Below, piece after piece: positions 35,000 through 43,966 of a stretch of DNA of 64,000 bases. Location: NCBI GenBank assembly GCA_026984795.1, contig JALSRK010000038.1, forward strand, positions 62,001 to 126,000. The letters run 5' to 3'. The stretch's first letter is position 1; each line of letters opens with the position of its first letter. The stretch comes from Solibacteraceae bacterium (GTDB taxonomy: Bacteria; Acidobacteriota; Terriglobia; Bryobacterales; Bryobacteraceae). The position numbers and the translations under genes are program-made. Under the pieces are notes generated by a model that ran no database searches, was not told the DNA's origin, and was given only the letters and a program-made list of their open reading frames with translations.

Positions 35000-35323
35000 A
35001 TGATTAAGATGACTGACAAGGCCGTCGCCAAGGTCAAGGAGATCCTCGAGCAGCAGGATCCCAAGCCCGCCGGCCTCCGCATCTCCGTGGTCGGGGGAGG
35101 CTGCTCGGGCTTCAGCTACTCGATGGCCTTCGAGAACCAGCAGCAGATGCTGGACAAGGTCTACGAGTTCGACGGGCTCAAGGTCTTCGTCGACCAGGCC
35201 AGTCTCCTGTACCTCGACGGCGCCGAAGTCGATTACGTGGAAACGCTCGAAGGGGCCGGCTTCAAGTTCAACAACCCGAACGTTCGCACCACTTGCGGCT
35301 GCGGCAGCTCCTTCAGCGCGTGA
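35000..35323 (+). CDS. A-type iron-sulfur carrier protein (HesB/IscA/ErpA family)
   Basis: The 107-residue protein has the three conserved cysteines of A-type carriers: Cys35 in VVGGGCSGFSY, and Cys99 and Cys101 in RTTCGCGSSF at the C-terminus. A-type proteins receive or deliver iron-sulfur clusters to apo-enzymes in the cytoplasm. No isc/suf gene is adjacent, so the symbol (erpA, iscA or sufA) cannot be fixed. AGGGAGG is about 12 bases before the ATG; a second ATG three codons later would be closer to the family's usual start. Confidence 0.93.
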   Translation: MIKMTDKAVAKVKEILEQQDPKPAGLRISVVGGGCSGFSYSMAFENQQQMLDKVYEFDGLKVFVDQASLLYLDGAEVDYVETLEGAGFKFNNPNVRTTCGCGSSFSA

Positions 35324-35639
35324 GCGTCCGCCGCTCGCCTGTGGGCGCCGGGTTTCTGCCGCCGCGTCCTTTAGCGAAGCTTGGGGCAACGCCGGTCCAG
35401 ATCTCCGGGATGCGACCCTGTAACTGATGGGCGGCCCCGCACGGACCCTTTGCGTCTTGACCTCGACGTGTCCCTGCTGAATGATTGCCCCAGGCCGCCG
35501 TGCCGGCTGCTGCCGCGCGGTGCTCACCGGTGCCTCTAGGGTCGCTCGGACCGTCTTATCCGCCGTGAGCGCCATCCGGAATCCTCTTTGCGCCCCTCCA
35601 GTGGAAGGCCGATAATGGTGGTTCACCGGAGGTGGCGTT
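35324..35639 (+). other. Intergenic region before glutamate dehydrogenase
   Basis: These 316 bases show no coding-like frame. The right end holds the predicted promoter of the dehydrogenase gene and its ribosome site; the rest shows no recognisable structure. Confidence 0.45.
35588..35616 (+). promoter_or_regulatory. Predicted sigma-70 promoter of glutamate dehydrogenase
   Basis: A TTGCGC -35 box (35588-35593) and a GATAAT -10 box (35611-35616) are exactly 17 bases apart. The transcript would start near 35623, just before the CGGAGGTGG ribosome site. Confidence 0.6.
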
Positions 35640-36914
35640 ATGTCCGCTGAACTCGCATCCCCGATCCAGCGGGAGTTCAACCCCTGGCTGGCTGCCGAGG
35701 CCCGGTTCGATGAGGCCGCCGAGCGCCTCGGCCTGGACGAAGGCATCTGCAAGATCCTCCGCACGCCCGCCCGGGAACTCACCGTCCACATCCCCGTCCA
35801 GCTCGACGACGGCCGCCTGGAGATCTTCACCGGCTACCGGGTGCAGCACTCCATCGCCCGCGGCCCCGGCAAAGGCGGCATCCGCTTCGCCCCCGACGTG
35901 ACCCTCGACGAGGTCCGCGCCCTGGCCGCCTGGATGACCTGGAAGTGCGCCGTGGTGAACATCCCCTTCGGCGGGGCCAAAGGCGGCGTCGTCTGCGACC
36001 CCGCCGTCCTCTCCGACGGCGAGCTGGAGCGCATCACCCGCCGCTACACGGCCGAGTTGGTCGAGTTCATCGGCCCCGAAAGCGACGTTCCCGCGCCGGA
36101 CATGAACACCAACGCCCAGACCATGGCCTGGATCATGGACACCTACTCCATGCACAAGCGGCACACCGAGACCGCCGTCGTCACCGGCAAGCCGCTCGAC
36201 CTGGGCGGCTCGCGCGGCCGGCCCGAAGCCACCGGCCGCGGCTGCATGATCGTCACCTGGGAGGCCCTGCGCAAGCTCGGCATCAACCCTTCCAACACCA
36301 ACGTCGTCATCCAGGGCTTCGGCAACGTCGGCGGCATGGCGGCGCGCCTGATGTCCCGGGCCGGCATGCGCATCGTGGCCATCATCGAGTACGACGGCGC
36401 CATCTACAACCCCCACGGGCTCGACGTCGATGCCGTCGCCCGGCACCGCCGCGAAACCGGCAGCATCCTCGATTTCCCCGAGGCCGAGAACATGGACCGC
36501 GACGAGGCCCTGCTGCTCGAGTGCCACGTGCTGCTGCCGGCGGCCAAGGAGAACGTCATCACCTCGCAGAACGCCGACAAGATCCGCGCCCAGATCATCT
36601 GCGAAGGGGCCAACGGGCCCACCACCGCCCTGGCCGACAAGATCCTCGAGGAGCGGGGCATCTTCGTCATCCCCGACATCCTCGCCAACGCCGGCGGCGT
36701 CACGGTCTCCTACTTCGAGTGGGTCCAGGACCGCCAGGGCTTCTTCTGGAACGCGCAGCTCGTCAACGGCCGGCTCGAGGAGATCATGGTGAACGCCTTC
36801 CGCGACGTGGTCGGCTACGCCGAGAAGCACAAGGTCAACAACCGCATCGCCGCCTACATGCTGGCCATGGACCGGGTGGCCTTCGCCGTCAAGCTCCGCG
36901 GCATCTACGCGTGA
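35640..36914 (+). CDS. gdhA: Glutamate dehydrogenase (Glu/Leu/Phe/Val family)
   Basis: The 424-residue protein has the NAD(P) type GDH layout: [19 protein letters not shown], the catalytic region [36 protein letters not shown], and a C-terminal Rossmann domain with IQGFGNVGG near 220. It interconverts glutamate with 2-oxoglutarate and ammonia, linking the TCA cycle to nitrogen metabolism. Length and the [13 protein letters not shown] loop fit hexameric class I enzymes of bacteria and archaea. Leucine dehydrogenase is a less likely alternative. CGGAGGTGG lies before the ATG, and a good promoter is upstream. Confidence 0.93.
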   Translation: MSAELASPIQREFNPWLAAEARFDEAAERLGLDEGICKILRTPARELTVHIPVQLDDGRLEIFTGYRVQHSIARGPGKGGIRFAPDVTLDEVRALAAWMTWKCAVVNIPFGGAKGGVVCDPAVLSDGELERITRRYTAELVEFIGPESDVPAPDMNTNAQTMAWIMDTYSMHKRHTETAVVTGKPLDLGGSRGRPEATGRGCMIVTWEALRKLGINPSNTNVVIQGFGNVGGMAARLMSRAGMRIVAIIEYDGAIYNPHGLDVDAVARHRRETGSILDFPEAENMDRDEALLLECHVLLPAAKENVITSQNADKIRAQIICEGANGPTTALADKILEERGIFVIPDILANAGGVTVSYFEWVQDRQGFFWNAQLVNGRLEEIMVNAFRDVVGYAEKHKVNNRIAAYMLAMDRVAFAVKLRGIYA

Positions 36915-36988
36915 GGCAAAGCTGGGGGCAGCACTCGGAAATCTCAAACCTGTGAGCCTCGGCCACTGCCGCCGATTCCTCCGAAAAG

Positions 36989-37022
36989 TTGGCGCCTCGT
37001 AACAGACTGGTTTATACTGGTT
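36989..37022 (+). promoter_or_regulatory. Toxin-antitoxin promoter with direct-repeat operator candidate
   Basis: A TTGGCG -35 box (36989-36994) and a TATACT -10 box (37013-37018) are 18 bases apart. ACTGGTT occurs twice, at 37006-37012 and 37016-37022, exactly 10 bases (one helix turn) apart and overlapping the -10. The -10 ends seven bases before the antitoxin ATG, so the transcript may be leaderless. Confidence 0.55.
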
Positions 37023-37025
37023 GTC

Positions 37026-37268
37026 ATGGAAACTGTGGGTGCCTTCGAAGCCAAGACTCATCTGTCGGCTCTCCTTGAAAAGGTGGCGAGAGGGGAGAAG
37101 GTCATGATCACCCGGCGTGGAGTTCCTGTAGCCATGCTCGTACCCGTCCAGACTTCAGCGCGGAAAGAGCGAGCCGAGGTGATCCGCGAATTGATAGAGT
37201 TCGGCCGCGGCCGCAAACTTCGCGGGCTGACCATTCGGGACCTCATTGAGGAGGGTCGCCGGTTTTGA
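37026..37268 (+). CDS. Type II antitoxin, Phd/YefM family
   Basis: This 80-residue protein has the Phd/YefM N-terminal DNA-binding fold: VGAFEAKTHLSALLEKVARG, then GEKVMITRRGVPVAMLVPV. The C-terminal half (RAEVIRELIEFGRGRKLRGL) would wrap around the toxin. Such antitoxins neutralise their toxin by binding and repress their own promoter, alone or with the toxin. The stop codon overlaps the toxin start (TGATG), the usual coupling. No Shine-Dalgarno precedes the ATG. Confidence 0.88.
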   Translation: METVGAFEAKTHLSALLEKVARGEKVMITRRGVPVAMLVPVQTSARKERAEVIRELIEFGRGRKLRGLTIRDLIEEGRRF

Positions 37269-37687
37269 TGCGCTTTGTACTCGACGCCTCCGTTGCAATG
37301 GCTTGGTGTTTTCCGGATGAGAACAACTCTTATGCCGGGGGCGTTCTTCACGCCCTGCTCGATTCTGAGGCAGTTGCTCCGACGATCTGGCCTTTGGAGG
37401 TCGCAAACGCGCTGACGGTCGCCGTGCGCCGTAAGAGGCTACGCCCCCTGGAGGAATTGCGGTTCTTGACACTGCTGGAACAGCTAAGCGTGGAGATCGA
37501 CATCAGCACGGCGGTCCATGCATTCGGAAAAACACTCCTGCTGGCGCGAGAGATGGGGCTCTCTGCTTACGATGCCTCATACCTGGAACTCGCGCTTCGC
37601 GAAAGCGTTCCTTTGGCCACGCTGGACGGGGCGTTGCGAAAGGCTGCCCGCAAAGCAGGAGTGGAGGTATTTGACTTGGCGAACTGA
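37268..37687 (+). CDS. PIN-domain toxin, VapC family
   Basis: The 139-residue protein is a PIN-fold ribonuclease. It has the acidic residues of the active site: Asp6 in RFVLDASVAMAW, Glu in WPLEVANALTVA, Asp in SAYDASYLELALRE and Asp in LATLDGALRKAAR. VapC toxins cut tRNAs or rRNA and slow growth until neutralised by the antitoxin. ATG 37268 starts inside the antitoxin stop codon. Length is normal and no frameshift is seen, so the pair is probably functional. Confidence 0.9.
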   Translation: MRFVLDASVAMAWCFPDENNSYAGGVLHALLDSEAVAPTIWPLEVANALTVAVRRKRLRPLEELRFLTLLEQLSVEIDISTAVHAFGKTLLLAREMGLSAYDASYLELALRESVPLATLDGALRKAARKAGVEVFDLAN

Positions 37688-37747
37688 AAGGCTCTGTTCA
37701 CCCCCAGGGACGGTTGTCGCCCGCGGGATAATAAGAAGCATCAGCCG

Positions 37748-40324
37748 ATGCCGGAGCCGTCCACACCGCTGATGCGGCAGTACCACGCCATCAAGCAGCA
37801 GGTCCCCGACGCCCTGCTGTTCTTCCGTCTCGGCGACTTCTACGAGCTCTTCTACGACGACGCCGTCACCGCCGCCCGGGAACTGGAGATCACCCTCACC
37901 TCGCGCAACAAGGAGAAGGGCCAGCCGATCCCCATGTGCGGCGTCCCCTACCACGCCGCCGAGAACTACCTGGCGCGGCTGATCCAGAAGGGCTACCGGG
38001 TGGCCATCTGCGACCAGGTCGAGGATCCGAAGCAGGCCAAGAAGCTCGTCCGCCGCGAAGTCACCCGCATCGTCACCCCCGGCACGGCCACCGAGTCGAA
38101 CCTGCTCAAGTCGCACGAGAACAACTTCCTCGCCGCCGTGGCCCGCGACGGGGGCCGGTCCGGCATCGCCTACGTGGACGTCTCCACCGGCGAGTTCCGC
38201 GTCACCGAGGTCCCAGCCGAAGAGACCGCCGCCGCGCTGGAGAACCTCAACGTCAAGGAAGTGATCGTCCCTCCCGGCGAGGGGCCCCTGCCCGGCCACC
38301 GCACCGAAGTCGAGGAGTGGATCTTCGACTACGACTACGCCGAGCGCACCCTGCGCGACCACTTCCGCCTCCACTCCCTCGACGGAACGGGGCTGGCCGG
38401 GCGCAAGGCCGCCGTGGCCGCCGCCGGAGCCGTTATCCATTACCTGCGCGAGACGCAGCGCGCCGCCCTGGACCACCTGGACCGGCCCGGCTTCCAGGAC
38501 CGCCGGGACGCCATGCTGCTCGACGCCGTCACCGTGCGCAATCTCGAGCTCGTCGAGCCCCTGTTCGCCGGCGAAGGCAAGGAAGTCACCCTGCTGCACG
38601 TCCTCGACCAGACCCAGACCGGCATGGGCGGCCGCCTGCTCCGGCAGCGTCTGCTGCAGCCGTCGTTGGACCAGAAGGAGATCGAGGCCCGCCTCGACGC
38701 CGTCGAGGAACTGGCCCAGGACACCATCCTGCGCGCCGAGCTGCGCAAGACGCTCGGCGAGATTCTCGACCTGGAGCGCCTCCTCGCCAAGGTGACACTG
38801 AACCGCGCCAATCCCCGCGAGCTGCTCGCCCTGGGCCGCTCCCTGGCCAAGGTCCCCGAGATCAAACGCCTCGTCGCGAATTGCCGCAGCGGCCGCCTCC
38901 GGCAACTCCACGAGCGCCTCGACGAGGTGGCCGAGGCCCGCGACCGCATCCTCGAGGGGCTCGCCGACGAGCCCCCGGTGAACCTCGCCGACGGCGGCGT
39001 CATCCGCGAGGGCTATCACGCCGGCCTCGACGAGCTGCGCAGCCTGCGCCGGAACTCGAAGGCCTTCATCGCCCGCATCGAAGTCCGCGAACGCGAGCGC
39101 ACCGGCATCCAGAGCCTCAAGGTCAAGTTCAACAACGTCTTCGGCTACTTCATCGAGGTCTCCAAAGCCAACCTGCATCTCGTCCCCGGCGACTACGACC
39201 GCAAGCAGACCCTGGTGAACGCCGAGCGCTTCATCACGCCCGAACTGAAGGAGCTCGAAGCGAAGGTTTTCGAGGCGGACGAAAAGATCCAGAAGATCGA
39301 GCAGGAGCTCTTCGCCGAGCTCCGCGCCGCCGCCGCCGCCGAAGCCGCCCGCATCCGGCAAACCGCGGCGGCCATCGCCGAACTCGACGCCACCGCCGCG
39401 CTCGCCCAGGCCGCCGTCGAGAACCGCTACACGCGCCCGCGTTTCTCGCCCGAGGGCGAGATGCGCATCGCCGCCGGCCGCCATCCGGTGATCGAGAAAC
39501 TGGCCGAGCGCGAGGCCGCCCGCTTCATTCCCAACGACCTCTTCCTCGACCCCGCCGGCGAGTTCATCGCCATCATCACCGGACCGAACATGGGCGGCAA
39601 GTCCACCTACCTGCGCCAGGCCGCCCTCATCGCCATCATGGCCCAGATGGGCTCGTTCGTCCCCGCCGAAGAAGCCGTGCTGCCCCTGGTAGACCGCGTC
39701 TTCACCCGCATCGGCGCCGCCGACAACCTGGCCCGGGGCCGCTCCACCTTCATGGTCGAGATGACCGAGACGGCGGTGATCCTGAACACCGCCACCGAGC
39801 GCAGCCTGGTGATCCTGGACGAGATCGGCCGCGGCACGGCCACCTACGACGGGCTGGCGCTCGCCTGGGCCGTGGTCGAGCACCTCCACGACAAGATCCG
39901 CGCCAGGACGCTCTTCGCCACCCACTACCACGAGCTCACCGAGCTGGCCGAGCATCTCACCGGCGTCCGCAACCTCCACGTCTCGGTCAAGGAGGCCGGC
40001 GACCAGATCATCTTCCTCCGCAAAGTCTCGCCCGGCGCGGCCGACCGGAGTTACGGAATCGAAGTGGCTCGCCTGGCCGCCCTGCCGCTTTCGGTGATCG
40101 AACGCGCCCGCCAGATCCTCGAGCTTCACGAGAAGACCGAGCACGAAGCCGCCGAGGAGCTCACTCCCGGCCCCCAGCGCCAGGAACCGGTCCAGATCCG
40201 CCTCTTCGAGCCAGTCAACTACCAGATCGCCGAGCGCATCCGGAAGCTCGATCTCGACAACCTGCGCCCGGTCGAGGCGCTGCAGATCCTCGCCGAGCTC
40301 AAGGACGAGCTTTCGCGGGAGTAA
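37748..40324 (+). CDS. mutS: DNA mismatch repair protein MutS
   Basis: The 858-residue protein is a full-length MutS. The mismatch-recognition Phe-x-Glu lies in FRLGDFYELFYDDAV; KEKGQPIPMCGVPYHA follows. The ATPase domain carries Walker A GPNMGGKST (near residue 612-620), the MSH signature STFMVEMTETAVILNTAT, Walker B LVILDEIGRGTATYDG and HYHEL. The C-terminal part keeps YGIEVARLAALPLSVIERAR. It finds mispaired bases and recruits MutL. The 5' part has GATAAT 15 bases before the ATG but no good ribosome site. Confidence 0.97.
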   Translation: MPEPSTPLMRQYHAIKQQVPDALLFFRLGDFYELFYDDAVTAARELEITLTSRNKEKGQPIPMCGVPYHAAENYLARLIQKGYRVAICDQVEDPKQAKKLVRREVTRIVTPGTATESNLLKSHENNFLAAVARDGGRSGIAYVDVSTGEFRVTEVPAEETAAALENLNVKEVIVPPGEGPLPGHRTEVEEWIFDYDYAERTLRDHFRLHSLDGTGLAGRKAAVAAAGAVIHYLRETQRAALDHLDRPGFQDRRDAMLLDAVTVRNLELVEPLFAGEGKEVTLLHVLDQTQTGMGGRLLRQRLLQPSLDQKEIEARLDAVEELAQDTILRAELRKTLGEILDLERLLAKVTLNRANPRELLALGRSLAKVPEIKRLVANCRSGRLRQLHERLDEVAEARDRILEGLADEPPVNLADGGVIREGYHAGLDELRSLRRNSKAFIARIEVRERERTGIQSLKVKFNNVFGYFIEVSKANLHLVPGDYDRKQTLVNAERFITPELKELEAKVFEADEKIQKIEQELFAELRAAAAAEAARIRQTAAAIAELDATAALAQAAVENRYTRPRFSPEGEMRIAAGRHPVIEKLAEREAARFIPNDLFLDPAGEFIAIITGPNMGGKSTYLRQAALIAIMAQMGSFVPAEEAVLPLVDRVFTRIGAADNLARGRSTFMVEMTETAVILNTATERSLVILDEIGRGTATYDGLALAWAVVEHLHDKIRARTLFATHYHELTELAEHLTGVRNLHVSVKEAGDQIIFLRKVSPGAADRSYGIEVARLAALPLSVIERARQILELHEKTEHEAAEELTPGPQRQEPVQIRLFEPVNYQIAERIRKLDLDNLRPVEALQILAELKDELSRE

Positions 40325-40336
40325 GGCTCCGCGCCC

Positions 40337-42343
40337 CTACGCCTCCCATACCAGCATTTGGTGAATGTCGAGCCGATCGAGCCGCGTCCGCCACCAGCCG
40401 TCCTTCCACTCGCCCTTCGCCGGCCTCCCACCCGGCTCCCACGTAGCGCGCGCCGGCGGCCGGTCCACTCGCAGGCGCACGCCGATGTTCCGCAACGGAG
40501 GGACGAAGTCGATGACGCTGTAGTTCGCCGCCACCTGCATGCCCGCCGCGTTGAGCAGGTGCAGGACGTCGACGCCGGCCTGGCGGCGCCACACCACCTC
40601 CACCGCCGGCGGCGCATCCAGCCGGACGGGCGGCTCGTAGAGGGAGCGGACGATGCCCGCGAGAACGTTGCGGACTTCCGGCGCGTGGGTTTCGGCATAG
40701 ACGGCGCCCGCCGGGCCGTAGATCGCCGCAATCGTCCCCTCGCCCAGCGGCGCCGCCGTGGCCGCCACCGCCGCATCCCGCGTCCCGTCGTAGGTCGGAT
40801 GCCGCCGGGCCAGCACGTGGGCTCCCAGCGGCTCCACCGCTTGCCAGACGCCGCTCATATCGGCAAAGACTTCCCGGCCCGGCAAGAACGCGTCCGTCTC
40901 TTCCGGCTCGCCCGCCAGGCGCACCTGGAGCTCTCCGGCGAAGGCCCGGCCGTTCTCGGCTCCGGCCAGGAGCAGCGTGCCCCCGCCGCGGGCGTAGTCG
41001 CGCAGCGCGGCTTGCACCGTCTCGCCGATCTCCGGCCAGTCCGGCACGACGATCATCGGATAGTCCCGTATCACCTCCTCGAGCTTCCAGTCCGGGATCA
41101 CGTCCACCGGCAGCGCCGCGTCTACCAGCGCGTCCACCATGCCCCGCACCGGGTGCTCGTGCTCGCCCCAGCCGCCGAAGAGCTTCCCCGCCGTGCGGTA
41201 GAGCGAGTGGCCGGAGAACAGCACGCCGATCACCGGAACCGTTTCGGACTTGTGGCACAGCGCCTGCCGGCTGCGGCAGAAGCGCGCCACCCGGGCCATC
41301 ACCCCGATGTGCCGATCGTCCACGTAGCCGGCGCGCGTCGGCGGGTAATAGATCTGGAAGCCGCCGCCCTGGGCCAGCACCACCGCCGCCTCCTGCATGA
41401 GCTGCACGGCGGACTTGTGGACCGGCCCAACCGGGTTGCTCCGCGCGCTCTGAAACCCCCAGGCCATCAGATCCCAGGTCTTGCCCACCGAGGAAAGGTA
41501 CCGGCCCTCCAGCCGCGCCTGCGAAATCGGCGCGTTGCCCAGATAGTCGCCGGAGATGAAGTCGATCGGCAGCTCTGGGCGCTCCGGCACGAGCGTCGTG
41601 TACATCCAGTTGCTGGTGATCTCGAAACCCGGCCGGAAGGCGTGGATCGCATCGAGGTAGCGCTTCAGATAGGCGCGGAACCGCCGCCGGCCGAACTCCA
41701 GCCACTCCTGCCAGCCCGGCTCCTCGGGCTCTTTGGGCGGGGGATAGATGCCCGTCTCGGCTTCGAAGGCCCGCGCCGCCTTCTCGCCGTAGTCCGGGTG
41801 CGCGGCCCAGCACTCGCCGTCCACCCACGCCCCGTCGATCTCATAGTTGCGGATCGCCTCTTTGAGCTGCGGGATCATCCGCTTGTCGACGTAAGGGCTG
41901 AACGGGCTGGTCTCGCGCTCCGATCGCTCGCCGTCCGGGCCGACCCGCGCCCATTCCGGGTGATCCTTCACCGCCTGCTCGTCCAGCAGCCCCGAGAAGT
42001 GGATGTAGAGCGGGATGCCCCGCCGCGCGGTCGCCTCGCGCCAGATGCGCAGCGAGTCCTTGACGATCGGCGCCGAGGCCGACACCTTCGACGGGTAGCC
42101 GATCACGCCCACGTGGCCCTTGTAGTCGTACTGCACGAAGTCGGGCCGTACGCGGTCGAGGAACTTTTCGACCATCTCCGGCGTCACGTCGCGCCCCAAG
42201 GCTTCGTCGGTGAGCCGCGGGTGCAGATCGAAGTGGATGCCAAAGAAGCAGTCCTTCCGGCGGCGCCTCGGCCGGCTGCCCTTCGGGGATGCCGCCAGGG
42301 GCAGCGCCGCCGCGGCGATGAACTCCCGGCGCGTCACTCGCAT
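40337..42343 (-). CDS. Tat-exported glycoside-hydrolase-like protein
   Basis: The 668-residue protein has a twin-arginine leader (VTRREFIAAAALPLA). Residues about 30-330 look like a TIM barrel of the alpha-L-fucosidase/GH-like kind: FFGIHFDLHPRLTDEAL, DFVQYDYKGHVG, IDGAWVDGECWA, TSNWMYTTLVPE. From about 360 a GATase-like region follows (VIGVLFSGHSLY, YPMIVVPDWPEIGETVQAAL), like the trimerisation domain of GH42 beta-galactosidases, and a beta domain ends it. The active-site residues and sugar are not certain. It is followed by the sulfatase gene in the same direction, 16 bases apart, suggesting removal of sulfate and sugar from one polymer. Confidence 0.75.
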   Translation of the reverse strand: MRVTRREFIAAAALPLAASPKGSRPRRRRKDCFFGIHFDLHPRLTDEALGRDVTPEMVEKFLDRVRPDFVQYDYKGHVGVIGYPSKVSASAPIVKDSLRIWREATARRGIPLYIHFSGLLDEQAVKDHPEWARVGPDGERSERETSPFSPYVDKRMIPQLKEAIRNYEIDGAWVDGECWAAHPDYGEKAARAFEAETGIYPPPKEPEEPGWQEWLEFGRRRFRAYLKRYLDAIHAFRPGFEITSNWMYTTLVPERPELPIDFISGDYLGNAPISQARLEGRYLSSVGKTWDLMAWGFQSARSNPVGPVHKSAVQLMQEAAVVLAQGGGFQIYYPPTRAGYVDDRHIGVMARVARFCRSRQALCHKSETVPVIGVLFSGHSLYRTAGKLFGGWGEHEHPVRGMVDALVDAALPVDVIPDWKLEEVIRDYPMIVVPDWPEIGETVQAALRDYARGGGTLLLAGAENGRAFAGELQVRLAGEPEETDAFLPGREVFADMSGVWQAVEPLGAHVLARRHPTYDGTRDAAVAATAAPLGEGTIAAIYGPAGAVYAETHAPEVRNVLAGIVRSLYEPPVRLDAPPAVEVVWRRQAGVDVLHLLNAAGMQVAANYSVIDFVPPLRNIGVRLRVDRPPARATWEPGGRPAKGEWKDGWWRTRLDRLDIHQMLVWEA

Positions 42344-42359
42344 CGCTCGCTTCCCTCCC

Positions 42360-43907
42360 TCATGGCTTCGCCCCGGCCGGGCTCTGATTCGATCCCAGCA
42401 CCGGATAGCGCCGCATCACCTCTTCGAGCAGCTCCGCCCGGCCCGTGGCCCGCGGGTCGGCCGTCTGTTTCAGGTGCTCGTCCAACCGCGCGGCGAGTTC
42501 CCGCTTTCTGTGCGCGTGTGCCGCCTCGGCGGCCAGGTTCTTCAACTGGAACGGATCGTCGGTGACCGCGTACAGCTCCTCGGCCGGCCGCTTCGCGAAG
42601 GCCCACTCGAAGAACTGCGGCTGGCCCTTGCGGTGCTCCCAGATGTAGGTCTTCGCCGGGCCGCCGTCCACGTCGCCGAACCCTCCCGTTGGATCGTTCT
42701 CCGGCCACACCGGGCCCGGATTGTCGCCGCAGGGCGTCGCCTCCGGCTTCAGGTTCCGGATGTAGAGGAACTCCCGCGTGCGGATGGCGCGGATCGGGTA
42801 GCCGCCGCCCTGGGCGCGGGCGCCCGGCAAGTGGCGCTCGATGCCGAAGACCGCGTGGTCCCGCGATGGGTCGATCCGGCCCGAGCTTTCCGCCTCGATC
42901 AGCGGCAGCAGGCTCCGGCCTGTCACCTGCTCCGGCAGGCTCAGGCCGGCGGCTTCGAGAAAGGTCGGCGCGAAGTCCGGGAAGCGCACGAAGTCCTCGC
43001 ACCGGCGGCCCGGCTTCGCCCGCGCGCCCCACCGGATCGCCAGCGGCATCCGCGTCCCGTAGTCGTAGACCGACGCCTTGGCCCGCGGGAACGGCATGCC
43101 GTTGTCCGAGGTGACGACGATCAGCGTGTTCTCCAGCTCGCCGGCTTTCTCCAGCGCCTCGAGCATCCGCCCCAGATGGCCGTCGTAGTACTGGATCTCG
43201 AAGGCGTAGTCCGCCAGGTCGCTGCGCACCTCCGGGGCGTCGGGCAGGAAACCCGGCACGTCGATCTTCTCCGGATCGATCCCGTGCCGGACGCCGATGC
43301 CCTGGTCATAGCGCCGGTGCGGTTCGCTGAAGCCGGCCCAGAAGCAGAACGGCGCGCCCTTCGGCCGCTTCTCGAGAAAGGCCTCGAAGTTGGCGGCGTA
43401 GTCCACTGGACTGAAGAACTTGCCCGGCGGCTCGCACCGGATCTCGTTGTAGGCCGGCCCGGCGGGGTTGGTCTCGCGGCCCGCGATCCGCCAGTTGCCC
43501 GGCCCCCAACCCTTGCCGGTGTAGCCGACGTGATAGCCCGCGGCGGCGAGCAAGTCGGTGTAAAGCGGCAGGTCCTCGGCGTCGCTCGGCCACACGGTGT
43601 GGTTCATCGAAGCCTCGCGCAGCCGGTAGAACTCCTGGCCGGTCAGCACGCTGCCCCGCGACGGGCAGCACGAAGGCGCCGAAACGAAGGCGTGAGTGAA
43701 GACCACCCCTTCGCGGGCGATACGGTCAAAGGCGGGCGTCTGGATCCAGCTTGCGCCGTAGACGCCCGCGTGCGGGTACGACTGGTCATCCGAGATACAG
43801 AACAAGATGTTCGGGCGCTCGGCCGCCCGGCCGCAACGCGTCAACAGAGCCGGGGCCGCCAGCGCCGCCGTCAAGAAGTCCCGGCGGGAAGATCGGTTGG
43901 CTTTCAT
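42360..43907 (-). CDS. Tat-exported arylsulfatase-type sulfatase
   Basis: The 515-residue protein has a Tat leader (SSRRDFLTAALAAPALLT) and the complete sulfatase signature SAPSCCPSRGSVLTG; Cys80 in Cys-x-Pro-Ser-Arg would be converted to formylglycine. It has NILFCISDDQSYPHAG for the calcium site and TSDNGMPFPRAKASVYD. This differs from the two Thr-type proteins near 10-12 kb. A formylglycine-generating enzyme is not in this window. ATG 43907 was chosen because GAGGTG precedes it; GTG 43913 would add two residues. It forms an apparent operon with the glycosidase-like gene and is divergent from the SDR. Confidence 0.93.
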   Translation of the reverse strand: MKANRSSRRDFLTAALAAPALLTRCGRAAERPNILFCISDDQSYPHAGVYGASWIQTPAFDRIAREGVVFTHAFVSAPSCCPSRGSVLTGQEFYRLREASMNHTVWPSDAEDLPLYTDLLAAAGYHVGYTGKGWGPGNWRIAGRETNPAGPAYNEIRCEPPGKFFSPVDYAANFEAFLEKRPKGAPFCFWAGFSEPHRRYDQGIGVRHGIDPEKIDVPGFLPDAPEVRSDLADYAFEIQYYDGHLGRMLEALEKAGELENTLIVVTSDNGMPFPRAKASVYDYGTRMPLAIRWGARAKPGRRCEDFVRFPDFAPTFLEAAGLSLPEQVTGRSLLPLIEAESSGRIDPSRDHAVFGIERHLPGARAQGGGYPIRAIRTREFLYIRNLKPEATPCGDNPGPVWPENDPTGGFGDVDGGPAKTYIWEHRKGQPQFFEWAFAKRPAEELYAVTDDPFQLKNLAAEAAHAHRKRELAARLDEHLKQTADPRATGRAELLEEVMRRYPVLGSNQSPAGAKP

Positions 43908-43966
43908 TTTCACCTCGAACCCAATACATTAGATCGTATGCCGCATCGCCGGCGCGGGAGGGACGG

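Noticed and set aside
37577-40144. 855-residue open frame on the strand opposite mutS
   Set aside because: It is the antisense of a clearly conserved MutS gene; long opposite frames are expected at high GC, and it shows only Gly/Asp/Val/Leu-rich low-complexity sequence.
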